Source of the DNA: Opitutaceae bacterium
GTDB lineage: Bacteria > Verrucomicrobiota > Verrucomicrobiia > Opitutales > Opitutaceae
Direction of reading: 5' to 3'
Length of the DNA stretch: 64,000 nucleotides
Assembly (NCBI GenBank): GCA_041395105.1
Contig: JAWLBB010000009.1
Span: 96,821 to 160,820 of the forward strand
Positions 12,101-20,500 of the stretch are shown piece by piece. The notes under the pieces are model-generated. The model did no database searches, was not told the origin of the DNA, and saw only the letters and a program-made list of their open reading frames with translations. The stretch's first letter is position 1; every line of letters begins with the position of its first letter. The position numbers were made by a program, and so were the translations under genes.

Positions 12101-12905
12101 GACCACCTCCGCTTCCACGGTTCGTGCTGGCCGCGCCCTTGCCCGAAGCATTGGCCCGAATCAACCCAGAACCCGTCAGGGTCGCCGTCGTGATCCAGAT
12201 AGACCCGCCCGTCGCTCCGGAGTGGTTGGTCCCCTGAGCTGTTCCGTCGGCCGAAATCCGGCCGTTCACGGTCAAAGTGCCCGAGACGATCAGGCGGATC
12301 GCTCCACCGCCCTGCATCGGCGATGCATAGCCAAAAGAGGACGATCCCAATTCGGTGGGTTCCAGCATCGATCCATAAACCGGGCCAATCGGATCTGTAG
12401 CAGGGGCCGTCCCGGTTCCTTTGCCACCGTGACTGGCGGAGTAGTTTCCCTGAATAGATCCGCTGCCCTGGTAGCCGCCCGGACCCGTCCCCAGATTGTA
12501 CAACCCCAGCAGACCCGAACGATAGCCCTGACCGTCTGCATGAATCGCGCTGCCCGAGTCAATCGTCACCGACGCAGCGGTCAGGCTGGACCCTTCACCC
12601 TGCCATTGTTCATTGACCTTCGCATCGATGTTCTTGCCGGCAAAGACGATTTCAGAGTTGCCCGAGACGGTCACCGCGCCCGTCACCGTGATGTCCGACC
12701 CGCCTCCGATCGTCAGTATCGCGCCGCCGCTGACCGCGATGCTGTCGTAGCTGGCCACGGTGTCCTCGGGCAGTTCCGTGTTCGAGCTGATGTTCAACGG
12801 AGCGCCCGTCAGGTTGATCGTAAGGGCGGTGAAGAACGCTACGGAACTGGCAACAGATCCGATTCGGCTGATCGAGAGGAAGGACGTAAACTCGGACATT
12901 CGCAT
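2178..12905 (-). CDS. Giant secreted multidomain surface protein A (3575 aa)
   Basis: An N-terminal hydrophobic segment (about residues 10-36) looks like a signal peptide. Residues about 37-860 hold Gly-rich beta repeats of about 270 aa, each with HADGQGY, GGAIRL, GATGGSIWITT and GGGRVAVYY. A parallel beta-helix follows (about 980-1330) with Asp-rich GGDTNxDGD loops and NSIIANS-type rungs. Then come a CARDB-like domain (about 1385-1500) and an IPT-like segment. Many carboxypeptidase-regulatory-like domains occupy about 1880-2640. A hydrophobic helical domain with WNDWNNQW spans about 2720-2985 and ends in a Cys-rich, Pro-rich linker. A DUF7619-like domain (about 3025-3200), an Fn3-like domain and a tandem C-terminal module (about 3300-3575) complete it. 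It is probably exported and surface-displayed. Function is unknown; adhesin is the most likely role. The start could also be the ATG two codons in. Confidence 0.85.
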   Translation of the reverse strand: MRMSEFTSFLSISRIGSVASSVAFFTALTINLTGAPLNISSNTELPEDTVASYDSIAVSGGAILTIGGGSDITVTGAVTVSGNSEIVFAGKNIDAKVNEQWQGEGSSLTAASVTIDSGSAIHADGQGYRSGLLGLYNLGTGPGGYQGSGSIQGNYSASHGGKGTGTAPATDPIGPVYGSMLEPTELGSSSFGYASPMQGGGAIRLIVSGTLTVNGRISADGTAQGTNHSGATGGSIWITTATLTGSGLIRANASGKGAASTNRGSGGGRVAVYYNSASGFASLTNIRSASGSDTDASEDGTVWLEQTSGGKRHLTVVGRVDLDGFETEELDSIVVEDGGSLELPGGIDLSVAESILVMDGGTVRAEGKNNTERVGGVWLGEGIHVTVPVLTIEEGGVFHADGQGYQVDASNFYHNLGTGPGGSAVSTYGASYGGSGASSAQLVAPPAAYGSLLEPTDLGSSSYGYTSRTYGGGAIHLTVLDTLTVDGRLSANGLADGTNHLGATGGSIWITTENLAGSGSVQANASPKGTTTANRHSGGGRIAVYYSDASGFDDLKTIEARSGGTDDASEDGTVFLLDVDNGAGDLIVTGRVAIPEDAFETLESISILDTGLLEIFGGATLQVNGAVDVAAGGRIVFRSKGLLKSFRDEWEGEGSHLMAGTLNLPEGASVSADGQGYLEGPGSFLRQWVNLGASHGGLASGQTEPVYGTAVRPLTPGSGGGAGITGYTAGGGALRITTSESIVLDGSITADGVAQGTSQSGATGGSIWITTPSLTGTGTIQANAAESGTVAANGDSGGGRVAIYSSSAIGLPSENIEAAGQGEAEDGTVVLEESGDMFWLDELPTVLHGSRSVSWYAGALASGQSVRLIARQDGTDNTILTSDDPVGFSTAEFGAVSNGLADLKLQVIGSGGSVVRELVTGHSIRNDINWHSGEVSGDEIWAAGTVHVIEDDLLIGKGASVTVEAGAVVKVMPGVLVSLRFDGAFLAEGTAGSPTVITSWMDDTAGGDTNADGDTTAPAVNDWNGFLLDYGSLLELSAYSPVRYSRQTWQGELEGTTHLVGGAVHRVTGNLAVGEWTKLFIEPGAIVKMADGADLVFDPNTVLESRGTPARPVVITSILDDAIGGDTNGDGDETSPAPGDWGKIETNIGVNLVDNTHILYGGDGNTYGSIGNAGGAESILTIRNSVVADAFYDAISCRQGTIRVENTVIAGADRGLARFAFADVDVVNCTFDNNRMALFQHAPGEFRIRNSIIANSLEYGIYQDSGSASDIKVSHTLFWNPEATKGDVVSVYGTGSLGQFSFTITSDGNVNEDPLFGTRDPVFGLGLSEGSPAIDAADGNLAPERDKRGRERRDELSAADTGIAKNGVVPDMGAYEFYENAPTEVDLKAVNLSGPESVMTGAAVTLEWTVSNIGIPLEGAIWKSRIYLVAAASPGSERILVGESVTEISGTFSTGAELTEETALHVPFVPEGGYLWVVDVNVANTPFEGANRVNNLVTSDKATFVGIPELTTEQLLSGVFDVESDRFAFKFRASGGSDWLIVLDAEGESGRTRLYANRGRLAGPVDASESGLPGEPDSLINLSGPDADTWYILGVAERNPDGDLPFSIAVSEVGFELLGVHPSSGSLPGPVTLALDGTGLRPDAEVVLSDGSGGERDAVGTVFDSGRLSATFDLAGLSVGAFDVVVRQGENEDTLENAFQVGTGNPGRLMTRFLLPDAVRSGRLYTAWLEYQNVGGTDLMAPVIGVYGVDGVKLGLTRDEDAVIHDALSLAAISDTDTPWILPPGYRGRLAVVFKAVSGRNVLESTTTTTATTDAMNWSEVGAAIRPDDPPDGWDDIWSLLVEEYGSTAGDYARMVGDAISRYHRETGIASDSLREPLQYLVFGVRDELVSDLSGRVVNTGSGQAVAGASVSLVHTVTSERVAATTARDGSFHLLLPAVGTYEVRVDEYLVLEGSAELEWDGKDPLAGLEIAVSAGSILEGSVRLPVGVSGDLVVVGAQRAEGDESYSVKVSELGRYRFGGLPDGRYELRAGGPGLVADGPVSVSVSEAVYTPGPEFSLGAGGSIAGEVWDAEDNPLAGATVIAIGADSSAASLTGESGDFSVSGLGTGTFSVIVATEGYKRVELGGVAVESGTVTALDPIMLAVAGTINGRVLSSGEGVPGVPVSAVSGDEPLLGQVSDSEGRFTFFNAFVGDWTVTADDPAFELASGMVTVTDPAVPVSLEINLVESEVLAGQVDASGDGGAADAVGLRLVRPDDSVTFAVTDESGAYRFGRLEPGAYTISLYDGSQASQFTVVDGQQPDSVDFSIDRGALRGDLDFPGDLDEPVVMKVKRSGAVVLEQAVANPGSYAFDYLATGDYSIDFAHSTLSFPSIASITVSANETAVIDTIAPGSVDATIRVVDDASEDPAPGALLRVSRPESGFEQLLALDANGTVIVNGLAPARYWLDALLPDKSSEPVPIDVESEPIDLELRVATSGSVSGRVADPLDTGLALIEVAAYRDGSEEPPRQFFTDNDGEYSVDFLPPGTYTLVYGATLFDGLETLISPKIVADVTVSSGTSTDLDVTLVVDTVGFEGVVSTADGSRPLSGSVELRDAEGRLLAVSSIDSDGGYRLPRPDPGSYSIDGQMHHYLVPPVSTTAVNGVVDLPLAADWVGGWYYRLENEPNSGDSRPVAYEGFARPAGAFSQSSVIGTMLGWIRAEMGEPPERQSPLSEVPNTYNDVCPCPEAIAAWEKVQRLQRAADVYWNDWNNQWISGWDQVAADVGIFGVRLGELAGSLLASSYKAPEAIADVKEAAEFLSKLETAVRAGKNLDQLSLNELLEAIEGVNRAKNLAMALFDNRGSIAGAAQSAVGIGGPAGNVNGIWDAITNPSTFSTKGGFLTFTTNLNDFVSNVSGVLGATTSAVNLLGALNDNPKLAKFGLGKVLDKLGPITDVLKPVLAAAEVAKSAAGAIGQVQRAKDNYENMLAQRDAVYNTIGSLIVGCFRNCCVPPEDCCKKRGNRCPPPPPPPGPKNRPPGSTNGVEAIDPNDKSTIGVGAGGYIAPDSVIVFTIRFENVSTATAAAQLVTITDILDMDLDWSTLELLEIGFNGTVVEIPSGLSQYEGTAEVESDPYPVQVSFLFDDDSGTALWSMKSFDPETGDYPEDAFAGFLPPNDETGRGEGYVSFLIEPKAGLVDGTEILNSAEIVFDVNDPIVTNETVNTIDSKAPTSSVAALAASSGRSFAVSWTGEDAGGAGVAYYDVYVSVNGGEWTLWQEGTTETSADYQGTPGSSYAFYVHATDALGFANPVAPTAQAQTIAGVSFLVNIANRGGVGTGPNIMIPGFVINGTGTKKVLVRAVGPELETYSVTGFLEDPELRVVSGGTVVAANDDWSDAANAAEIATVANQVGAFPLKDGSKDAAALLDLVPGSYTVKASGVGQTTGVALVEVYDVDDSANPGAKLVNISNRGEVGVGAAIMIPGFVIGGESAKTVLIRGVGPKLADYNVTGVLEDPTLRLFRAGEATPLLTNDNWSDAANAAELAAAADTVGAFALDAGSKDAAVLVTLEPGSYTVKVSGAGGTEGVALVEVYEVGD

Positions 12906-12959
12906 GAAGGGCGGAGGGTGTGTTGGAGCGCGGCGACACTGTTCCCGCAGGGATTCAAG

Positions 12960-12965
12960 ATTATA
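12960..12965 (-). promoter_or_regulatory. Candidate -10 element of giant gene A
   Basis: The minus strand reads TATAAT here, about 55 bases before the ATG of giant gene A and within the 104-bp gap after the upstream regulator gene. No good TTGACA-like -35 hexamer lies at the proper distance, so an activator may be needed. The adjacent LuxR-type regulator is a candidate, by position only. Confidence 0.45.
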
Positions 12966-13009
12966 GGGGGCACGTATGATTTTCCGCCATGCGTAGAATT
13001 ACCCGTTTT

Positions 13010-14008
13010 TCAGGCGGTGCCCCTGGGGCCGTTGGGCCTTCCGGTCCAGACGCAATACCCGGCGGCGACCCGATTCTCGACATTGAGCTTTTCCAGCAGG
13101 GAATCGACGTGACCTTCGATGGTCCTTACGCTGTTGCCCAGAATGGTGGCGATCTCATCATTGGTCTTGCCCTGTGCCACCCAGCTGAGGACCTCCGTCT
13201 GGCGACGGGTCAGCCCGGCTTGTTCGGCAATCCGGGCCAGGAAGGGCAGCTCGGTGACTGCGGTCGACTGGTCAGTGAGCTGGAAGTCCACCTCCATATG
13301 GGTCCCGGCTCTCCTTTCCCAGGCAATCTCCCGCAGCAGGATCGGCCTGACCTGGCTCGAAAACAGGTCAAATACGGCTGTTTCACAATCCGAAAAAGGA
13401 CCCCCGGCGCGAGTCAGGCAGAAGGAGATATTGGGGTAGCCGAGCTGCGTGGGCAGCCGGAATGGCACGATGGCGGGTTCCCTGGACCCGGTCTTCTTTA
13501 CCCGAACGGCGGGAACCGGGATCACAATGCCGAGCATCTGGAGGATGCCCAAGGGGCGGAAAAACTCCTGGAAAATCGCCATCTCCCTCAGATCCCGCCG
13601 AGGGACAAGCTCATCAAATTGAACGGAATGCCCACCGACGGCCCGGGTGAAGTGACGCATCAGCGGGTGTTCTTCACGATACGCTTCATAGGCATCCATC
13701 CGCTCCGCCAGGTTCTCACGGTCCGGGGTCACCACGCAGAACCCTGAGTCCTCATCGGAATACAGGTGCGAGAAGACGACTCTGTCTCCGTCAATCAATT
13801 GCTTCAACTGCTCGATCAGGACGAGTGACAAGGTCAGGAAACCACAGGGCGCTTCCCCGACGACAGACACGGAATGCCTGACCTTTGCAATCTGGTCCGA
13901 GCTCAGGCATCGATAGTCCACGTTCTTTATGTCAAGGGTGGGGCGGAAGCTCCATGGACCCGCAGAAGAACCCTCCACGCGACCAGAGCCCCGCAATCCT
14001 ATCCCCAT
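13010..14008 (-). CDS. LuxR-type transcriptional regulator with sensor region
   Basis: The protein has 332 residues. The C-terminal LuxR/GerE domain (about residues 262-325) carries LTRRQTEVLSWVAQGKTNDEIA and SVRTIEGHVDSLLEKLNVENRVAA. The N-terminal 230 or so residues resemble the sensor part of the regulator at 816-1904, with FSDCETAVFDLFSSQVRPIL matching its FSERDRQILTVLQPQL segment. The gene ends 104 bp before the start of giant gene A, on the same strand, and is preceded by the TPR lipoprotein gene. The first 15 residues (MGIGLRGSGRVEGSS) look weak, and an internal start is possible. An inverted GGGATT/AATCCC pair flanking a GCGATCGC lies upstream at about 14038-14068. Control of the giant protein genes is inferred from position only. 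Confidence 0.82.
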   Translation of the reverse strand: MGIGLRGSGRVEGSSAGPWSFRPTLDIKNVDYRCLSSDQIAKVRHSVSVVGEAPCGFLTLSLVLIEQLKQLIDGDRVVFSHLYSDEDSGFCVVTPDRENLAERMDAYEAYREEHPLMRHFTRAVGGHSVQFDELVPRRDLREMAIFQEFFRPLGILQMLGIVIPVPAVRVKKTGSREPAIVPFRLPTQLGYPNISFCLTRAGGPFSDCETAVFDLFSSQVRPILLREIAWERRAGTHMEVDFQLTDQSTAVTELPFLARIAEQAGLTRRQTEVLSWVAQGKTNDEIATILGNSVRTIEGHVDSLLEKLNVENRVAAGYCVWTGRPNGPRGTA

Positions 14009-14150
14009 CCCCTTGATGTGGAAGCACTTTCACCTAAGGGATTCCACTATTAGCGATCGCAAATCCCCTATAGCTTCAGTATCAGATCTGCGAATCGAAG
14101 CAGACCCGCCGATCGGCTCCTGGCCGGACCGCTTTGCCAAAAGGGCCTTC

Positions 14151-16388
14151 CTACATTTTCGCTTTCGGTCGGCGGCCTGAGGAGGCCGCCGGGGAAAACT
14201 GCGATTCGTTCCGTCTCCAGTCACCGGAGGATGGCGGACGGTACTTGCGGGTTTCCCGTTCCCACCAGTGGACCTGGGACTCATCGTTCTGGCGTCGGAA
14301 TACCTCATAGGCCGCCTGGGCCACCTGATGCGATTTCCAGACCGTATCGCTCAGGTAGCGCCCCGCCTTGATGCCGGCCGCTGACATGCGCCTTTCGTAA
14401 TCCCGCAGCATGCGGAAGAGCTCCCCTGCTTCGAGCCATTTGCCCTCCTTGTAGAACTGATATCCGGCGAGGGCGCGACTGGTTCGCATGTATTCGCCCC
14501 ACCGGGGCACGCGCGGCCGGGTGTTCGGATCGGCACCCGCAACCGGCAGGAGCGCGCTGTAGAGATCGGCATCCAGCGCCCGGTCATTGATCTTCTCCTC
14601 CAGGAAATAGACGGCCTGGTATTGAGTGAGGGCGTCACCGGGGTTGCCTTCGTCTTCCGACAGCAGGGCCAACCGCATTCGCAGATCGATCGCCAACCCC
14701 AAATCGTTCGGGTACCAACGACCGGATCCGTTGATGTAGGACGCCCCGCGCTGCCGCGCGTGCGACTCCTCAAGGGCAAAGGCCGCCTTGAAATAGGACT
14801 TCGCCCTAATCCGATCGCCCCGCGCTTCAGCCATGACGCCGCGAAACGCCAGGGTCCGGGTGTCACCGGCATCGACTTTGACCGCCTCGTCAAGCGCAGC
14901 TTCGGCCTCGTCCCAGCGCTGCACGTTGATCTTCTCCCAGGCCCAGCGCAGGTAGTGCGCGGCGGAGGTGAACCGGCCGTTCGTCCAGGTTTCGGTCGCC
15001 TGGCGCAGGTAGTCGTCCACCCGGTTCTGGCGGGCATAGACCTCGGCGAGGGAATAGGAGACCTGATGGTTGCCGGGGTCCATCCGCAAGGCCGTCTCCC
15101 AAGCCAGCGCCGCGGTTTCATAGTCGTTGGACTGACGTGCCAACAGCGCGATATAGTCATGGGTCCGGGCATCGTCGGAATGCAGATCCAGAACGGCGTT
15201 TCGGTAATCCACCGCGGTCTGGATCCCACGGTTGGCTGCCTGATCGTGCAGGCGGGCCTGCCGGAGTCCCTCTGCCGTGGGGCTTTTCGTGTATTTGTAG
15301 ATGGTCCCCCCACGACGCTCTTCCCAGCTGATGGTCTGCGTCAAACCCCAGGAAATGACCATGTGCTGCCCGGCCCCCGCCGCCGCGATGCTGCGCATCA
15401 TATAGAGAACCTCCGGATCCGGTTGGCCCGCGGACATGGCCCGGCGCAGGTAGGATTCCGCATTGGCAAATTGCTTGAGTCGCAACTCAAGACGACCCAT
15501 CCCGATAAGCGCACCCACGTGATCCGGATTAATCTGCAGGGCCCGTTGCAGATAAATGCGAGCCCGCTCGATTTCGGCCGCCCACAACTGGCGCCCCTGC
15601 ATACGATATGAATCGGGATTCGCGGCAGACCCCACCGCATGTGCCTGCACCTCCAGCTCGTCGAGGAGAAAGCGGCCGAAACGAAAGAGGCGGTCCGGAT
15701 CGTCGGGCGATTCGGCCAGGTGCCAGTCCAGCCTTCGGCAGTTCTCCGAATAGGTTTCATCTCCGACCAGGCGACTTCGGTTCGAGGCCAACAGAAGCTC
15801 ATCCGCCATCGATTGCAGCGTCCCGTATGGTTCGCCCCTCTCGGCGGCCTTGACCAGGTCTTTGCTCAGGGCGGCTGGATTCCCGGCGACTCGTTTCCCC
15901 CGTGCCTCCCTGATCAGACCTTCCGCCCAGTCCTGCACCCCGTTGGAGTCCTTGGGATCGAGTTTCCGCGCGTGCTCCATGTCGGCGTCCGCTCGTTGCA
16001 GATCTCCCATTCTGGCGGCGCAAACGGCTCGCTTGGGATAGGCGTCCGCCAACCGTGGGCGCCAGGCGATAACCAGGGACAGATGATTCCGCGCGCGCTC
16101 GTAGTCGCCGAGCATGACCAATGCCGACCCGTAAATAAAACGCGCGACAAGATCTGTGGGATCAGCCTCGACCAATGTGGCGCTCTGATCGGCGGCGCCA
16201 CGGTAGTCGGACTGCCGGAACAATTGGATCGCCACAGTCGATCGGGGGCTGTCTTCAGGCTTTAGGACCTCGTAAGCCGGAGTTCTCGGGTTCGTCGGAA
16301 TCCCGGGATCACTCGGTTCCGACGAACCGCAGCCGACCAGGAAAAACCCGGCCAAAAAGGATGTGAAGACAATACGGGGCAGGACCAT
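14151..16388 (-). CDS. TPR-repeat lipoprotein (about 745 aa)
   Basis: I chose the ATG at 16388 because it gives a compact lipoprotein signal, MVLPRIVFTSFLAGFF followed by the lipobox LVGC. An upstream in-frame start at 16451 would add 21 residues that spoil this signal. The mature part is dominated by tetratricopeptide-like repeats, for example GDYERARNHLSLVIAWRPRLADAYPKRA-type units and FANAESYLRRAMS. A Lys/Arg-rich tail follows. TPR lipoproteins act as protein-interaction scaffolds. The gene starts 135 bp after giant gene B on the same strand, so it may be co-expressed with it. A role in displaying or assembling the giant proteins is a guess. Confidence 0.8.
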   Translation of the reverse strand: MVLPRIVFTSFLAGFFLVGCGSSEPSDPGIPTNPRTPAYEVLKPEDSPRSTVAIQLFRQSDYRGAADQSATLVEADPTDLVARFIYGSALVMLGDYERARNHLSLVIAWRPRLADAYPKRAVCAARMGDLQRADADMEHARKLDPKDSNGVQDWAEGLIREARGKRVAGNPAALSKDLVKAAERGEPYGTLQSMADELLLASNRSRLVGDETYSENCRRLDWHLAESPDDPDRLFRFGRFLLDELEVQAHAVGSAANPDSYRMQGRQLWAAEIERARIYLQRALQINPDHVGALIGMGRLELRLKQFANAESYLRRAMSAGQPDPEVLYMMRSIAAAGAGQHMVISWGLTQTISWEERRGGTIYKYTKSPTAEGLRQARLHDQAANRGIQTAVDYRNAVLDLHSDDARTHDYIALLARQSNDYETAALAWETALRMDPGNHQVSYSLAEVYARQNRVDDYLRQATETWTNGRFTSAAHYLRWAWEKINVQRWDEAEAALDEAVKVDAGDTRTLAFRGVMAEARGDRIRAKSYFKAAFALEESHARQRGASYINGSGRWYPNDLGLAIDLRMRLALLSEDEGNPGDALTQYQAVYFLEEKINDRALDADLYSALLPVAGADPNTRPRVPRWGEYMRTSRALAGYQFYKEGKWLEAGELFRMLRDYERRMSAAGIKAGRYLSDTVWKSHQVAQAAYEVFRRQNDESQVHWWERETRKYRPPSSGDWRRNESQFSPAASSGRRPKAKM

Positions 16389-16495
16389 CGCCAGGATCAC
16401 CCACAGGCAACAGGGTTCAGCAATCAATCCTGACGGTAACCGGGGTGTCAACGTTCGAACGTGACGCGGAACCCCATCTCCCGTCTCCTCTCTCC

Positions 16496-16522
16496 GCGCG
16501 TCCGGGGATCACCCGGACGCGC
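16496..16522 (-). terminator. GC-rich hairpin directly after the stop codon of giant gene B
   Basis: The arms GCGCGTCCGGG and CCCGGACGCGC form an 11-bp stem around a 5-nt loop that abuts the stop codon. Apart from one loop base, it is the same hairpin as at 2151-2177. There is no T-tract. Confidence 0.6.
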
Positions 16523-17515
16523 TCAATCGCCAACTTCATAGACTTCGACCAGGGCCACGCCCTCGGTGCCTCCGGCGCCCGAGACCTTGACCGTGTAGCT
16601 GCCCGGCTCCAGGGTGACCAGGACGGCGGCGTCCTTGCTGCCGGCATCCAGGGCAAAAGCCCCGACCGTCTCGGCGGCCGCGGCCAGTTCCGCCGCGTTG
16701 GCCGCATCGCTCCAATTGTCGTTGGTCAGCAGCGGCGTGGCCTCGCCGGCGCGGAAGAGCCGCAGGGTGGGATCCTCCAGCACCCCGGTCACGTTGTAGT
16801 CGGCCAGTTTCGGGCCCACCCCGCGGATCAGGACCGTCTTGGCGCTCTCACCGCCGATGACAAAGCCGGGAATCATGATGGCCGCACCGACTCCGACTTC
16901 GCCCCGGTTGGAGATATTGACCAGCTTTGCGCCGGGATTGGCCGAGTCGTCCACATCGTAGACTTCGACCAGGGCCACACCGGTGGTCTGCCCCACCCCG
17001 GAGGCCTTGACCGTGTAGCTGCCGGGCACAAGGTCCAGCAGCGCAGCCGCGTCCTTCGAGCCGTCCTTAAGCGGAAAGGCCCCGACCTGGTTGGCCACCG
17101 TGGCAATCTCCACCGCATTGGCCGCATCCGACCAGTCGTCATTGGCTGCAACAACCGTGCCCCCTGAGACCACCCGCAGTTCCGGATCCTCGAGGAAGCC
17201 GGTGACGCTGTAGGTCTCCAGTTCCGGACCGACCGCGCGCACCAGAACCTTCTTGGTCCCGGTGCCGTTGATCACGAAGCCCGGAATCATGATGTTGGGT
17301 CCGGTCCCCACCCCACCGCGATTGGCGATGTTCACCAGGAAAGAGACCCCGGCGATGGTCTGGGCCTGGGCCGTCGGCGCCACCGGATTGGCAAAGCCAA
17401 GCGCATCCGTCGCGTGGACGTAGAAGGCGTAGGAGGAACCCGGCGTTCCCTCGTAGTCGGCACTGGTTTCAGTCGTGCCTTCCTGCCACAGGGTCCACTC
17501 CCCGCCGTCCACCGA
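16496..17515 (-). repeat. Near-identical 3' gene end, copy B
   Basis: This segment of giant gene B is nearly identical to 2151-3170 in giant gene A. It covers the Fn3-like end, the tandem C-terminal module and the hairpin past the stop codon. Upstream of it the two genes diverge strongly, since B has RHS repeats where A has carboxypeptidase-regulatory-like domains. Confidence 0.85.
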
Positions 17516-20500
17516 GACATAGACATCGAAGCGCTCGACGCCCGAACCGCCCGCGTCGTCACCCGACCAGGACACACTGAATCTTGGCGCGGAACGTTCG
17601 CCCAAGGCGGCAACCAAGGCTGTCGGCGCCATCGTATCGATCGTATTGACCGCCACGTTGGTGATGATCGGCTCGTTTTCGTCGAAGACGATGGAGGCCT
17701 GGTTCTCGATCACTGTGCCGTCCTCCAGACCCGGCATCGGCCAGATGGAGAAGCGCAGGTAGCCTTCCCCGCGGCCGGTCTCGTCGTTGGGCGGCAGGAA
17801 CCCGGCAAACGGATCCGTCGGCCAGTCGCCGGTCTCCTCGTCAAACGAACGCAGGTCCACCGTCAGCTCACCGGTCGCCGGGTCGAGGTGGATCTCGCAC
17901 TGCACCGGGTTCGGGTCCGCCGATACCCGGGCCACTCCGGAATATCCCGTGGCGCCTTCCGGTGGCACAATCACCGCGTCATTGAGGCCAAACTCGAGCA
18001 GCTCAAGGGTCGACCAGTCCAGCTTCACATCGAGGAAATCGGAGATGCGCACCTGCTGCGCGGCCGCCGAGGCCGTCGGCAGGTTCTCAAAGCGGATCCG
18101 GTACTCGATCGGACCCTGACCGTCGATGTAGCCGCCCTCGCCCACCCCGGTCGACGCCTTGTCGTTGGGATCATAGGACGAGACCACGCGGGAGTTCAGG
18201 CTCCGGCGGCCTCCCCGCGGCGTCATTCCGGGTCCGAAGGGATCGTCCGGTGTGTACCACCAGTTGGCCAGAAGAACCCAGTTTTCACGCGTGGCCGCGT
18301 CGAGCGAGGAATTCATGAACGAACCGGCCGTCCCAAGACCCGGAACGTAGCCCAAGCCGTCATTAGCCAGCAGAGCCCAGCCGCGTACAGTCTCCGCCAA
18401 AGTCGTTTCCCCGTTGTTGTAGCGCATCTGGGTCTCAACGGCGTTGCCGGTTGTGACCACCGTTCCCGCCACCTGGAGACCTTTCAGGAACTTTCCGAAA
18501 TTGTTCTTTGTGGTGAAGTTCTTGCCCGATTCCAAAGCTTCACTGGTGGCCTTCACGTTCTTGTTCGCGTGGTTCAGCCGCGATCGGGAGTTCTTGAGCC
18601 TGTTGCTGCTCTTGCGGATGTCATTTCTGTGCCCGGAGGCCACCCGCTTCTTGAATGTCGCGTTGTCCCGAAGGTATTGATTTCGCGCGACTTCCCTTTC
18701 CTGGATAGCCCAGTTGTTGGAAGTGCGCAGATAGGATTCCGTGATGTTCTGCCCGGCCGATGAAGCCAGGTTGGCGTTCGTCAGATTTGCCGTGCCCGAG
18801 CTGTCGAAAACCTGCGACTGTTCCTCATATCCCTCGTAATCCGTGAAATTGGTCGGCTGGTTCGCTGCGTAGGTGTAGGGGTTATCCCCTTCAGTGACGG
18901 CAGGATCCGGCGAAAGGAAGCGGCCGAGCCAGGGATCATAGGTCCGCAGTTGAATCCAATACTGGTCTCCGGGGGCCTCGAGAACGCCATGGCGGCCCGC
19001 GAAGGTGAGGCGATTGGGGACGGTCTCCGTCTCCGAGACAAGTTCACCGAACGGAAGGTATTCATAGCTGTTGACGGTATCGCCGTCGATGTCAGTGACC
19101 CGGAGAACGTTGCCGCTCCCATCATAGTGCAGGAAATAGGCACCCTCGCCTTCGCGCTCGAACCAGGAATAGCCGAACCGGCCATATCCGAAGTGGGTCG
19201 AGATGGCCCCCTCGTGCACAGCCAAGAGTGTATCCCTCATCAGGGGATTGGGCAGGTAGTCGCTGACCTCGCTGCCCCGGGTCTCCCGGATACGATAACC
19301 GAGCGCGTCGTAGTCATACCTGACGTCCACACCGGGTCCCGTCACCCGGGTCAGCTGGTTGAGGTCGTCATACACGTAGGTCCAGACCTCGGATCCAATC
19401 GTCTGCTTTGTCAGGTAACCATTGGCGTCGTATTCATACTGCCGCTCCCCGGCGCTGACATAGCGATTGAGGGCGTCCACGGCATAGGTTTGCCCCCCCC
19501 CGGGACCAGTAGTCGACTGCCGGCTGCCCACCGCGTCATAGGCGAACTCGTAGGCCGTGTCATCGCGTTCGAAACCCGTCAACCGGCTGAAGTCATCGTA
19601 TTCGAACGCGTAAGCGGCATTGCCGAAATCGGCTCCGGTTCTCCGCCCCAGCGCATCGAAGGTATAGGTGACGCCCGCCAACGGCGACGCGTCGGGTTTG
19701 AGGTGGGTGACTCCCGCCACACGCTGGCCGGCGTCGAACGTGTAGCTCGACTCGGTTCCATTGGCTCGGCTCTCGGTCTGAAGCTGGCCCAGTGAATTGA
19801 TCGAATATTCGGTCAGGACGTTCCCGTCTTCGTCCAGAAGCGCCCTAAGGTCGCCCCTGTCGTCGAAGGCGTAGCGGACGACATAGCCGGAATCGTCTTC
19901 AACCTGCGTGATCCGCCCGGTCTCGTCGTAGGTATAGGAGACCGAGTGTCCGTTCGGAAACGAAACCTCCTTTACCAAGCCATTCGTGGTGTAGTCCAGG
20001 GACGTCGTACCCGCCGCATTCCGGGCGGAGACCAGCCAACCCTTCTCATTGTAGGTAAACTCGTCCTTGAGCCCCCCTCCGTAGGAACGCTCCACGAGCC
20101 GGTCGTTTTCGTCGTAGACAAACGTAATGACCTTCCCGGCCCGGTCCTCGACCCTTGTGACACGTCCATCATCATCATAGTCGGCCTCGGACCGTTCCCC
20201 CAGGGCATCGACTCGGGCAATCCGATTGCCGGAGTCGTCATATTCATAGGTTGTCGACCGTCCAAGCGGGTCGGTGATCTGTGTCAGTTCGAGCGCGTCG
20301 TTCAATGTGACATTCGTGACCGATCCAAGCGGATCGACGAAGCGGGTCACCGTGTCGTCTTCGTTGAAGAAGGTTGTCCGGGAAAGCCCTCCGGACACGA
20401 TGAAGCGCTCGGAGCCGGCGCCATCCTTGAGGTCGGACCGAAAGATCTGCTTTCCGTTCAGCAACACCTCGACCAGTTGCGCGAGCGTGCCGAAACGCTT

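Noticed and set aside
12989..12996. ATGCGTAG (CTACGCAT on the minus strand) upstream of A, and again at 29158-29165 upstream of B, as a shared operator
   Set aside because: Only an 8-mer is shared, distances to the start codons differ (about 84 and 45 bases) and the nearby GGGT spacing is unequal. An 8-mer is expected by chance a few times in this window.
11298..13112. Long plus-strand open frame (604 codons) opposite giant gene A
   Set aside because: It runs antisense to the repeat region and start of A, reads as Arg/Pro/Gly-rich low-complexity sequence and has no domain. The high GC content explains it as a shadow of the true gene.
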